A stretch of 64,000 nt of DNA, from positions 8,186,136 to 8,250,135 of the forward strand of contig NC_039518.1 of NCBI RefSeq assembly GCF_003672135.1, given 5' to 3'. The position numbers and the translations under genes are program-made. The number at the start of each line of letters is the position of its first letter. The stretch's first letter is position 1. Positions 45,506-56,904 of the stretch are shown in pieces. The notes under the pieces are model-generated. The model did not search any database and had not been told where the DNA came from. It was given only the letters and a program-made list of their open reading frames with translations. Origin of the DNA: Ooceraea biroi (lineage: Eukaryota > Arthropoda > Insecta > Hymenoptera > Formicidae).

Positions 45506-46501
45506 TTGGGTTGGCCAAAAAGTAATTGCGTTTTTTTTATATAAATAAAAGACGAATGTTGCATGGGAAACAAAAACTTTATTAAACAATATATTGTCCA
45601 TTTTGTTTGATTATCTTTTGCCATTTTTCAGGCAACTTCATGATTCCGCGCTCACTAAAGTTCTTATCTTTTTCAGCAAAAAACAATTCCAACAACTATT
45701 TGATATCCTCATCAGCAGTCAAGGTTTTACCATTCAAGGGGTTTTGCAAAGAACGAAACAAATAGTAATCTGATGGCGCCAGGTCTGGCGAATATGGTGG
45801 ATGTGGTAACACATCCCATCCAAGCTGCATCAATTTTTCACGAGTGACCAAACTTGTGCGTGGTCTAGCGTTATCATGGTGAAACACAACACCTTTGCGA
45901 TTCACCAATTCTCGACGTTTCTGTTTGATGGCATCGTTTAATTTATCCAGTTGACGACAGTATACGTCTGAATTAATGGTTTGATTCCTTGCAAGCAGCT
46001 CAAAATACACAATGCCTTTAAAATCCCACCAGACTGACAGCATAATCTTTCTTTGGTGAATATCTGCTTTTCAAGTGCTTCGAGCAGGTTCATCACGATC
46101 TTTTTCGTTTGACGTTGTTGTAGACGATCGATTTTTCGTCGCCTGTTATCATCCGTTTCAAAAATGGATCATTTTCCTCACGTTTCAAAAGAGAATCGCA
46201 GATGTCAATACGCTCAGTGAGATGAATTTCTTTGAGCTCATGTGGTACCCAAATATCGAGCTTACTAATGATCCAAGTCGTTTTAAATGGTTTTCAACAC
46301 TCGATTTCGATACGTTACGATTCTCAGCAATCTCTCGTGTCGGTAAACGCCTATTGGAATCGATCGGTGCCTTTATTTTGTCATCATCAATTTCGATTGG
46401 CCTTCCTGAGCGTGGTGCATCTTTCACATTAAAATCTCGAGATTGAAATTTAGTAAACCAATTTTGACACTGCCGCAGTTTTAAAGCATCTTCGCCATAT
46501 A
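45506..46501 (-). mobile_element. Mariner D1, truncated array unit
   Basis: It has the 3' TIR and most of a mellifera-like transposase. HHDNARPRTS and SPDLAPSDYYLF are present. A TGA (TCA on the plus strand at 46071-46073) interrupts the frame at the serine of STSKADIHQRK, and a 1-bp deletion lies near 46268. TA at 45504-45505 precedes it. Start codon and 5' TIR are absent. Confidence 0.88.
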
Positions 46502-47495
46502 TTGGGTTGGCCAAAAAGTAATTGCGTTTTTTTTATATAAATAAAAGACGAATGTTGCATGGGAAACAAAAACTTTATTAAACAATATATTGTCCATTTT
46601 GTTTGACTATCTTTTGCCATTTTTCAGGCAACTTCATGATTCCGCGCTCACTAAAGTTCTTATCTTTTTCAGCAAAAAACAATTCCAACAACAATTTGAT
46701 ATCCTCATCAGCAGTCAAGGTTTTACCATTCAAGGGGTTTTGCAAAGAACGAAACAAATAGTAATCTGATGGCGCCAGGTCTGGCGAATATGGTGGATGT
46801 GGTAACACATCCCATCCAAGCTGCATCAATTTTTCACGAGTGACCAAACTTGTGCGTGGTCTAGCGTTATCATGGTGAAACACAACACCTTTGCGATTCA
46901 CCAATTCTCGACGTTTCTGTTTGATGGCATCGTTTAATTTATCCAGTTGACGACAGTATACGTCTGAATTAATGGTTTGATTCCTTGCAAGCAGCTCAAA
47001 ATACACAATGCCTTTAAAATCCCACCAGACTGACAGCATAATCTTTCTTTGGTGAATATCTGCTTTTCAAGTGCTTCGAGCAGGTTCATCACGATCTTTT
47101 TCGTTTGACGTTGTTGTAGACGATCGATTTTTCGTCGCCTGTTATCATCCGTTTCAAAAATGGATCATTTTCCTCACGTTTCAAACGAGAATCGCAGATG
47201 TCAATACGCTCAGTGAGATGAATTTCTTTGAGCTCATGTGGTACCCAAATATCGAGCTTACTAATGTATCCAAGTCGTTTTAAATGGTTTTCAACACTCG
47301 ATTTCGATATGTTAAGATTCTCAGCAATCTCTCGTGTCGGTAAACGCCTATTGGAATCGATCGGTGCCTTTATTTTGTCATCATCAATTTCGATTGGCCT
47401 TCCTGAGCGTGGTGCATCTTTCACATTAAAATCTCGAGATCGAAATTTAGTAAACCAATTTTGACACCGCAGTTTTAAAGCATCTTCGCCATATA
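46502..47495 (-). mobile_element. Mariner D2, truncated array unit
   Basis: The C-terminal frame is 46578-47039 (153 codons, to NGQYIV) and the N-terminal frame about 47089-47490. The same TGA separates them (TCA at 47067-47069). It lacks the 1-bp deletion of D1 and D3, so LKRLGYISKLDIWVPHELKE reads through into GDEKSIVYNNVKRKR (W to S after GDEK). Two or three bases are missing near the truncated end. Confidence 0.88.
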
Positions 47496-48491
47496 TTGGG
47501 TTGGCCAAAAAGTAATTGCGTTTTTTTTATATAAATAAAAGACGAATGTTGCATGGGAAACAAAAACTTTATTAAACAATATATTGTCCATTTTGTTTGA
47601 CTATCTTTTGCCATTTTTCAGGCAACTTCATGATTCCGCGCTCAAAAAAGTTCTTATCTTTTTCAGCAAAAAACAATTCCAACAACGATTTCATATCCTC
47701 ATCAGCAGTCAAGGTTTTACCATTCAAGGCGTTTTGCAAAGAACGAAACGAATGGTAATCTGATGGTGCCAGGTCTGGCGAATATGGTGGATGTGGTAAC
47801 ACATCCCATCCAAGCTGCAACAATTTTTCACGAGTGACCAAACTTGTACGTGGTCTAGCGTTATCATGGTGAAACACAACACCTTTGCGATTCACCAATT
47901 CTCGACGTTTCTGTTTGATGGCATCGTTTAATTTATCCAGTTGACGACAGTATACGTCTGAATTAATGGTTTGATTCCTTGCAAGCGGCTCAAAATACAC
48001 AATGCCTTTAAAATCCCACCAGACTGACAGCATAATCTTTCTTTGGTGAATATCTGCTTTTCAAGTGCTTCGAGCAGGTTCATCACGATCTTTTTCGTTT
48101 GACGTTGTTGTAGACGATCGATTTTTCGTCGCCTGTTATCATCCGTTTCAAAAATGGATCATTTTCCTCACGTTTCAAAAGAGAATCGCAGATGTCAATA
48201 CGCTCAGTGAGATGAATTTCTTTGAGCTCATGTGGTACCCAAATATCGAGCTTACTAATGATCCAAGTCGTTTTAAATGGTTTTCAACACTCGATTTCGA
48301 TACGTTACGATTCTCAGCAATCTCTCGTGTCGGTAAACGCCTATTGGAATCGATCGGTGCCTTTATTTTGTCATCATCAATTTCGATTGGCCTTCCTGAG
48401 CGTGGTGCATCTTTCACATTAAAATCTCGAGATCGAAATTTAGTAAACCAATTTTGACACTGCCGCAGTTTTAAAGCATCTTCGCCATATA
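47496..48491 (-). mobile_element. Mariner D3, truncated array unit
   Basis: The C-terminal frame 47572-48033 has HHDNARPRTS and APSDYHSF. It has the family TGA and the same 1-bp deletion as D1 in the HTH region. The 3' half matches D4; the 5' half matches D1. Confidence 0.88.
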
Positions 48492-49239
48492 TTGGGTTGG
48501 CCAAAAAGTAATTGCGCTTTTTTTTATATAAATAAAAGACGAATGTTTCATAGGAAACAAAAACTTTATTAAACAATATATTGTCCATTTTGTTTGACTA
48601 TCTTTTGCCATTTTTCAGGCAACTTCATGATTCCGCGCTCAAAAAAGTTCTTATCTTTTTCAGCAAAAAACAATTCCAACAACGATTTCATATCCTCATC
48701 AGCAGTCAAGGTTTTACCATTCAAGGCGTTTTGCAAAGAACGAAACGAATGGTAATCTGATGGTGCCAGGTCTGGCGAATATGGTGGATGTGGTAACACA
48801 TCCCATCCAAGCTGCAACAATTTTTCACGAGTGACCAAACTTGTGCGTGGTCTAGCGTTATCATGGTGAAACGCAACACCTTTGCGATTCACCAATTCTC
48901 GACGTTTCTGTTTGATGGCATCGTTTAATTTATCCAGTTGACGACAGTATACGTCTGAATTAATGGTTTGATTCCTTGCAAGCGGCTCAAAATACACAAT
49001 GCCTTTAAAATCCCACCAGACTGACAGCATAATCTTTCTTTGGTGAATATCTGTTTTTCAAGTGCTTTCAGCAGGTTTATCACGATCTTTTTCGTTTGAC
49101 GTTGTTGTAGACGATCGATTTTTCGTCGCCTGTTATCATCCGTTTCAAAATCGATCATTTTCCTCACGTTTCAAAAGAGAATCGCAGATGTCAATACGCT
49201 CAGTGAGATGAATTTCTTTGAGCTCATGTGGTACCCAAA
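48492..49239 (-). mobile_element. Mariner D4, cut by the assembly gap
   Basis: The C-terminal frame is 48569-49030 (FHHDN preceded by GVA instead of GVV). The family TGA is retained. The sequence stops in the linker region at the N run. Whether this unit is complete, or more units follow, cannot be seen. Confidence 0.88.
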
Positions 49240-49339
49240 NNNNNNNNNNNNNNNNNNNNNNNNNNNNNNNNNNNNNNNNNNNNNNNNNNNNNNNNNNNNN
49301 NNNNNNNNNNNNNNNNNNNNNNNNNNNNNNNNNNNNNNN
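49240..49339. other. Assembly gap, 100 N
   Basis: Exactly 100 Ns, a conventional placeholder for a gap of unknown size. It interrupts the D array; the far side (from 49340) is not mariner sequence. Confidence 0.98.
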
Positions 49340-50576
49340 AAAATATTTGAACGCGAAAGCGTAATCGAGACGCGCCGCTAATTATCGAAGCGCAAAACTT
49401 CGTTGGACGCGCGCGTCCACGAAATTATTTTTGTTTTCGATGCGCTTGCACGTTTTGACAAACAGAATGCGCGTGCGAATGTTTTTCCGCCCCACGGGGA
49501 TTGGTAAACCTCTTTGGTGCATTGGCGCGATGGATATTTCACAAATGTATCGCATCGTGCGCTCTTCATTTGACAAATCCGATAGATTACATGCTGTTGA
49601 ATATGCACGCGCGAGTCGTGCACCCCTGCCCCGAGTAAACCTGTACCTCCCTCAGACCGAATGTTGCACACAGGATCAGGTGAGATCAAACAATGTCCCT
49701 GCCGAGTTCCTTTTTCATCGTTACCACTCGCCGTTTGATAGCTGCGAAAGTGAAGGATGCGCCGCATTAGGACATTCTGTGTAAATTCTGCTTGTATTCT
49801 GCTTTGGGACACTGCCGCACACTGAATAAAGGGCTGACCGTGTCTAATGATGCTGCGTAACATTCGCCAATCCTTTTTCAATGCCGAGTGGAGAAACAAA
49901 TCGGCATTCTGCGCAATTTCATATTTTCAATCAAAACTGGCGGAAGTTATTCAAACGTTTGTTAACGCAAAATCGTATCTTGTCTGGAACTGAACGCTGT
50001 TCTTGATTCACTCTCGCTACGTGCACACAAGCATACGTACGCACGCTATTACATGCAATACGCGCACCACCCTTGTGTTATTCAGCACTTATCGCGGCCT
50101 ATTTATCATCTCTCGCATTTTCAGGTAACATTTAGTGGGCACGGCCGTGCGCACACAGTGGTGACCGGTATTTGCGTTGCACTCGAGCCAAGGTACGCTC
50201 CGACCCGCATAATGACCACCTCGAATCGGCCACCGGGTGGATTTATGTCCAATTATTTTCTTCCTCGGTCTTCAAGGAGGACGCGTCCGGCCAACAAGCC
50301 ACAAAGCGCGAGCATCCACGAGAGTTTCTCGAAACAATCGTACCGTTGGCGGCGTGTGTGTGATTGGAGAGCTAGAGTGCAACTTGGACAATCGCGCTAT
50401 TATTGTCCCCTAGAATTTCTGCGGCGTTTCTTGAAGAGAGATACTGCAAGTATAATCGAGAATTTGTCCGAATAAAGTTGCCTTCGTCGGCACAAGCGAA
50501 ACGTAAAAACATCACCACTAAATCATTTGAAGGGAGATTAAATCGTGGATCAATTGTCGTGGTCTGAGCGTGCGAG
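49340..50576. other. Single-copy DNA, no gene recognised
   Basis: Mixed-composition sequence. Opposed open frames at 49378-49899 (minus) and 49431-49784 (plus) overlap each other and show no domain. A direct repeat ATCATTTGAAGGGAGAT links 50523 with the hairpin at 50645. Confidence 0.4.
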
Positions 50577-50736
50577 TTTGATCCGCGTCGAGGTAGATTT
50601 TGTAGCCGGAGTTTCCTCCTAAGGAGGAAAATTAAAATCGCCTATCATTTGAAGGGAGATAGGCGATTTTTAATTTTCATTGAATTTCATAAAGGAGGAA
50701 GCTCCGGCTACAAAATCTACCTCGACGCGGATCAAA
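50577..50736. repeat. 160-bp compound hairpin
   Basis: Outer arms TTTGATCCGCGTCGAGG... (from 50578) and the exact inverse ending at 50736 pair over ~44 bp with one mismatch. Inside is a 19-nt palindrome (TTTCCTCCTAAGGAGGAAA, 50612-50630) and a second stem (AAAATCGCCTATC with GATAGGCGATTTT). No flanking duplication was identified. It could be a tiny foldback element or a hairpin-RNA precursor. Confidence 0.8.
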
Positions 50737-52064
50737 TACTGCAGGAAACTTTTGTGCGGCCAATGGTCACGCTGATATTTACAATGTAACGGCACACAAT
50801 TCACCCGCGGTGAAGCCAGGAGGAGGGAGGAGGGAAAAAGGGACGCAATTAACCCGGTAATTCGCCCACGATCGCCGCTGATCGACAGCAATTCGTGCCC
50901 TTAAGGCCCGGGTCTTCGGCGGAGAGGAATCGTTATTGGCGACGCGAATGCCTGCTTGCATTTCCATAAGTCTTCGTTTTAATTTACCCCCCGATGATCC
51001 AGCCCCGGGACGCCCGGAGTTGAGAAGCCCTTCGGGTAAACCGTTCTGAAATTGTCCTGCGTCACGTAGCCCGCTCGCTCGGACTCGATAGACGGCGCCC
51101 GGAGATATGGCCGTTCGTGTAAATTATTCATTACGAAAGAACACACACGGACGCCGAATTAATGTCGACTTACGACTTACGACTGACCCGTCCCGGGGTC
51201 TCAATGTTTGCGCTGGTGTTCGACGCACCACCAGCACGAAGGTGGCAATTCCCGGCGAAATGGAAGAACGGCAGGATCCGCCGGTCGGACTCTAACAATT
51301 ATCGATGAACGAGGATATCACATCCGAGAGCGAGGAAGACGTCCGGACTGCCCGCGTCGCGCGATCGCCAGGATCCGCGGGTGGTCGACTTATTGCATCC
51401 CGCAACGTGAATTCGTAAACGGACGAGTGACGATGTCCAGCTGGGAAATTAGGATCCCGCAGGCTGCGGGCGTAAGCGGAATTTATCGTTTCTGCGGGAT
51501 CAACGAATCCCCGTGATCCACCCCCGTGAGACGCGAGGATCGACCGTGGCGCGCGTGCGAGAAGGCTCGGGCGATTTGCATCAGAATGATCGGCGATCCC
51601 TCCCTCTTTTGCGATCTGCCGTTGCGTAGACAATGCGATTCGTGGGAAGACGAGACGACAACGCGAGAAAACCCCGTTCGGCAAATACCGCCTCGAATAA
51701 CAGTTCGCGCGATACGCGGCAGATAGGAAAAACAGGGCGATAAAAGCAATTTGCCGCTGGATTGGCGGAAAGTCAAATAACACGCACGTGTTTTCGGGAC
51801 ATTTTGTTGACACCGCTTATAAATACGTGCGTATAACACGATCCTAGATAGGAGATTGATTTTAGCAACAGATGGCCGGCCGCTGCCAATCTTATCTATG
51901 ACTATGGTAGAAGTCAAACAAAGACAGATGTTTGCCGACCCCAGCCCGCGTGTCCATCGATAGGAGAAGTTAAAACCGGTTCTATGACTATATACGTGAA
52001 AGGGCGTTATTTTTTCCCGAAAAGAAAAGTAAAGGGTGCGAGAGTAAGGAGGAACGTTATATTG
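50737..52064. other. CpG-rich single-copy DNA, no gene recognised
   Basis: Overlapping open frames on both strands at 51107-51917 look compositional. No RNA gene, transposon end or repeat was recognised before the satellite at 52065. Confidence 0.4.
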
Positions 52065-52082
52065 TAAGAGGCGAAAAATAAC

Positions 52083-52169
52083 TAGGAGACTGCCTTAGAT
52101 TTGACCTCGAACTCTCCGGGATCCCTGGTTCACACGCCTAGGTCTTAGGCTGTACGACCAATACTCCTA
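52083..52169 (-). other. tRNA-Leu-like module in satellite unit 1
   Basis: On the minus strand an 87-nt stretch starts TAGGAGT and ends TCTCCTA (6 of 7 acceptor-like pairs). It has an A-box-like TGGCCGTACAGCCTAAG and a B-box-like AGTTCGAGGTC. The length suits a class II tRNA (Leu/Ser), but T-arm pairing is poor, so it is a relic or SINE-head type at best. Copies lie at 52606-52692, 53161-53247, 53754-53840 and 54275-54361. Confidence 0.4.
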
Positions 52170-52292
52170 CTGTTGTGATCAACTTGTTTTCATTCCGATC
52201 CTCTATACGACCTGTCAGTCTCGACTATCTTCCAGATCTTACAGCTCGGCCAGCCTGACATTACATTCGTCCCCGAATGTCTCCAAATCATC

Positions 52293-52510
52293 GGTTCACT
52301 CCACTTGAGTCCCTCTCAACCTCCATTTTTGGTTCACTCTTCTGAGTCCCTCCCAACCTCCATGTTGGTTCACTCCTCTGAGTCCTTCCCAATCTGCATG
52401 TTGGTTCACTCCTCTGAGTCCTTCCCAATCTGCATGTTGGTTCACTCCTCTGAGTCCTTCCCAATCTCCATGTTGGTTCACTCCTCTGAGTCCGTCCCGA
52501 CCTCCATGTT
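52293..52510. repeat. 36-bp subrepeats, unit 1 (six copies)
   Basis: The repeat TTGGTTCACTCCTCTGAGTC plus 16 bp ending ...CAATCTGCATG. Equivalent blocks are at about 52817-53035 (six), 53372-53630 (seven) and 53967-54150 (five). The length is a multiple of three, so frames stay open on both strands by arithmetic, not selection. Confidence 0.9.
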
Positions 52511-54437
52511 CAGGCTTCACTACCGGCCAGCTGCTTCTCAACTCCCTCCTCTCCGAGGGGTAGCGGATTTTATCCCACTTCTGAATTGTAAGAGGCGAAA
52601 AATAACTAGGAGACTGCCTTAGATTTGACCTCGAACTCTCCGGGATCCCTGGTTCACACGCCTAGGTCTTAGGCTGTACGGCCAATACTCCTACTGTTGT
52701 GATCAACTTGTTTTCATTCCGATCCTCTATACGACCTGTCAGTCTCGACTATCTTCCAGATCTTACAGCTCGGCCAGCCTGACATTACATTCGTCCCCGA
52801 ATGTCTCCAAATCGTCGATTCACTCCACTTGAGTCCCTCCCAACCTCCATTTTTGGTTCACTCTTCTGAGTCCCTCCCAACCTCCATGTTGGTTCACTCC
52901 TCTGAGTCCTTCCCAATCTGCATGTTGGTTCACTCCTCTGAGTCCTTCCCAATCTGCATGTTGGTTCACTCCTCTGAGTCCTTCCCAATCTCCATGTTGG
53001 TTCACTCCTCTGAGTCCGTCCCAACCTCCATGTTCAGGCTTCACTACCGGCCAGCTGCTTCTCAACTTTCTTCTCTCCGAGGGGTAGCGGATGAATCTCA
53101 ACTGTCTTCGAGGGGTAGCGGATTTTATCCCACTTCTGAATTGTAAGAGGCGAAAAATAACTAGGAGACTGCCTTAGATTTGAACTCGAACTCTCCGGGA
53201 TCCCTGGTTCACACGCCTAGGTCTTAGGCTGTACGGCCAATACTCCTACTGTTGTGATCAACTTGTTTTCATTCCGATTCTCTATACGACCTGTCAGTCT
53301 CGACTATCTTTCCAGATCTTACAGCTCGGCCAGCCTGACATTACATTCGTCCCCGAATGTCTCCAAATCATCGGTTCACTCCACTTGAGTCCCTCTCAAC
53401 CTCCATTTTTGGTTCACTCTTCTGAGTCCCTCCCAACATCCATTTTTGGCTCACTCTTCTGAGTCCCTCCCAACCTCCATGTTGGTTCACTCCTCTGAGT
53501 CCTTCCCAATCTGCATGTTGGTTCACTCCTCTGAGTCCTTCCCAATCTGCATGTTGGTTCACTCCTCTGAGTCCTTCCCAATCTCCATGTTGGTTCACTC
53601 CTCTGAGTCCGTCCCAACCTCCATGTTCAGGCTTCACTACCGGCCAGCTGCTTCTCAACTCCCTCCTCTCCGAGGGGTAGCGGATGAATCTCAACTGTCT
53701 TCGAGGGGTAGCGGATTTTATCCCACTTCTGAATTGTAAGAGGCGAAAAATAACTAGGAGACTGCCTTAGATTTGAACTCGAACTCTCCGGGATCCCTGG
53801 TTCACACGCCTAGGTCTTAGGCTGTACGGCCAATACTCCTACTGTTGTGATCAACTTGTTTTCATTCCGATCCTCTATACGACCTGTCAGTCTCGACTAT
53901 CTTTCCAGATCTTACAGCTCGGCCAGCCTGACATTACATTCGTCCCCGAATGTCTCCAAATCATCGGTTCACTCCACTTGAGTCCCTCTCAACCTCCATT
54001 TTTGGTTCACTCTTCTGAGTCCCTCCCAACATCCATTTTTGGCTCACTCTTCTGAGTCCCTCCCAACCTCCATGTTGGTTCACTCCTCTGAGTCCTTCCC
54101 AATCTGCATGTTGGTTCACTCCTCTGAGTCCGTCCCGACCTCCATGTTCAGGCTTCACTACCGGCCACCTGCTTCTCAACTTTCTTCTCTCCGAGGGGTA
54201 GCGGATGAATCTCAACTGTCTTCGAGGGGTAGCGGATTTTATCCCACTTCTGAATTGTAAGAGGCGAAAAATAACTAGGAGGCTGCCTTAGATTTGAACT
54301 CGAACTCTCCGGGATCCCTGGTTCACACGCCTAGGTCTTAGGCTGTACGGCCAATACTCCTACTGTTGTGATCAACTTGTTTTCATTCCGATTTTCTATA
54401 CGACCTGTCAGTCTCGACTATCTTTCCAGATCTTACA

Positions 54438-56893
54438 ATATCGAATCGCGCTTGTCGACGAGCAGCCGGAAATGACAAAGGAGCACAAATTGAAAGTGTA
54501 AAATGCCGGTGACTGTGACTTTGTTAACGAGACTGAATTGTCCGCCGCGGTAAAGAGCGGCGATCAACAGCGTTTTTCAGAATAATTGCCGAGATTAATA
54601 ACGGGTAACGACGCGGTGGCTCTTACAGCGCGGGTAAACAAATTTTCTTTGCTGTAAATCTCTAATACCGAGAACAATGGCGGCCGTTGTTTGCCGGCTC
54701 TAAGCACGCGGCGCACCGCGAAACTAAAATCCACCCCAATATCGTTCCCGGATAATTATTAAATGAAGCTGTCACTTTCATGGTCGTGATTAATGATATT
54801 TAATGAAAGCTAATGGACGCGAATTGTACCGTACGATTATTTGATCACACGAGTGCGAGCAACGCATTTGCTCAGCTTAAATCTGTTTGTCGAGCAGGGA
54901 TGACATCCCGGATATCGCCGTGTGATATTTATTTCATTACGGGGGTAAATAGTGCCGCAAAAAGTGCCGCGAGTCTCTTTTCCCGGTATTCTGCGACACG
55001 CGGCGCAGTTAATGGCTATTTAATGCGTTTCAATTGGTTCCACGATCTGTCATCGTTACGCAACGATAATGAAATGATATCTTCAAATTTCTTCAATAAA
55101 TTCGTGTTATTAATAGTTGGGGAAAGAAAGTATAAAAAGTATTTCTAAATTGGTATCATTATAACTCGAATAATTGTGTATTTTCTTTTCACTACATAAT
55201 AAAACATGATTCACAAATGTTTGTAGAATGATGAAGATATCAAACAAGTTAAAGCACTTCATTGTCGCAGCAAGAAGTTATCAATTATAATAATGCAGCA
55301 GTAAAATCTTGAAACACGCGCGCTTTTCCTGACAACGCTCAGTCAACGATAAGACAGATTTCTAGAAATTTTTACGTGTGCTTGACAGACTTCTCGCTCC
55401 ATCTAATAAGCGCAAAGTGTTTTTAGCAGAGCACTTGAAAAAATCGATGGCGTTCATTGCCGATAAGCAAAATGATAAAAAGAAAGACCTTTTTGTCTAA
55501 CGAGAGGAATCTTAATCAACTTTCGATAATCGACGTTCTTCTGATATAAAGGTATATTAACATATTCCTTACTAAAAAATTTTTATATGACTCATCATAC
55601 GCACTGATGGTCTTCAAACACGTTGCACGACATGTCCAACGCTTGCACCTTTTCCTGACTTACTTTGCGCGGCAAAGTTGAGGCAGAATCTGAAGCGTTA
55701 TCATTCGCTGGTCAGTGTTTCTGTAGTACCAGCAATCCGTAAAATGATCACTCAGTACAGCGCACATTGAGAAGCAACTTGAGATTGATCAATACTATGG
55801 ACCCTTTTGACACACATAATTCCTGCTTTCGAGTTATCAAATTTGCATCATTAAATTACACACATCCTTACATTCAAACAATCCTCCCTAGAGTGTGTAT
55901 TGAATTATCTTATAAAATGTGCTTGCAAAAGGGGTAAAAAAAGGAAAAACTGTCATAAAACATCTTAATTCTTTTATTCAATATTGATCAATATTCATAG
56001 TTTAATCTCTCAGCTTCAGTCGTCCGAAAATTTATTCCTACAGAAACATGGAAAAAGAATGATTCCTCCCGGAAGGGAAAAGAGAAAAGGACTTGTTAAA
56101 GACACAGGTATGCAACCATACAAAAACACATGAAACCGTACAGAAACTCTTCGAAATTCTTCAACCATTAACCGTCGAGTTGATGCACTATTTATAAGCA
56201 TACTGCGTCTCGACGAGTATACGTTGCGCACGACATGACTCGATAATCATCTCAGCTATCACGAGCAAAAAGTTGAATAACTTTTTGCTGATAGTGATCA
56301 ATCGTGATGCGGCTGATCGGCGCCCATTTGTAGACTAGCGTTTTGCTAATTGAGACTCTCTGTTGGCGTATCGATACCGTATGATCCGCGGTTGAATCAT
56401 TAGCGGCAGGTAGTCACTTTCTGCGATTCCGTATCTGTGTGCTCGTTACTTACACGCATGCACGTACGGCGAGCTCTCGGCTTGTCAGCGCGAGAGACGA
56501 ACGGAGTGAGTAAAGTGGCATAGCAAGTACTTATTACGCATCGTTGAACCTCGACTTATCCGACTGTGACGTCGAGTAGGAGAGGAACGTTATCTCGCTT
56601 ATCGGCCGCGCTTCCACGCTTCCATGGACGCGCATCCGCCGCTCGCGCGACCTTTAAAACAATGCCAGCGAGAGGATGATCCCGACTGTGAACGAGTAAC
56701 GAGAGAGGGTTTTATTATTAAAGGATTATTATTAACGATGTCGCTTGCTGCTGATAGCTGAAAGCTCTCTTATCGACTGCGATCGTGCACGTGCGATTTA
56801 AATAACAGAAATTACTTTTCGCGCTCGTTTATTGATTCTTTGTTATGGTCATCATTTGAATATTTGATATGATACTTGCAAAAGTTCGTAAGA
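54438..56893. other. Single-copy, increasingly AT-rich DNA, no gene recognised
   Basis: CpG-rich to about 54.9 kb, then AT-rich. A short perfect hairpin GCAAAAAGTT-GAAT-AACTTTTTGC lies at about 56264-56288. A frame of 111 codons at 54813-55148 has no recognised domain. Confidence 0.4.
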
Positions 56894-56904
56894 TCACAAA
56901 TAGA

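Larger units (their letters stand above)
45506..49239 (-). repeat. Tandem array of four 5'-truncated D mariners
   Basis: Four head-to-tail units start with TTGGGTTGGCCAAAAAGT at 45506, 46502, 47496 and 48492 (periods 996, 994, 996). Each stops in its N-terminal coding part at the TA of the Tyr codon before GEDAL, where the next unit's 3' TIR starts. The array runs into the N gap, so its true size is unknown. Unit-specific variants form a mosaic (see findings). Confidence 0.93.
52065..54437. repeat. Hierarchical satellite: 520-593-bp units, 4.3 copies
   Basis: Units start with GTAAGAGGCGAAAAATAACT at 52065, 52588, 53143, 53736 and 54257 (lengths 523, 555, 593, 521). The last is cut at about 54437 after CAGATCTTACA. 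Each has an 87-bp tRNA-like module, a ~120-bp constant part, a block of 36-bp subrepeats, and an end with one or two GAGGGGTAGCGGAT motifs. Differences in subrepeat number explain most of the length variation. Confidence 0.95.

Noticed and set aside
52296..54260. Repetitive frames such as MLVHSSESFPIC (plus) and GLRGVNQHADWE (minus)
   Set aside because: Both strands stay open because the subrepeat is 36 bp; this indicates arithmetic rather than a protein gene.
52065..54437. CRISPR-like array of direct repeats
   Set aside because: Subrepeats are contiguous with no unique spacers, and the genome is clearly an animal nuclear genome.
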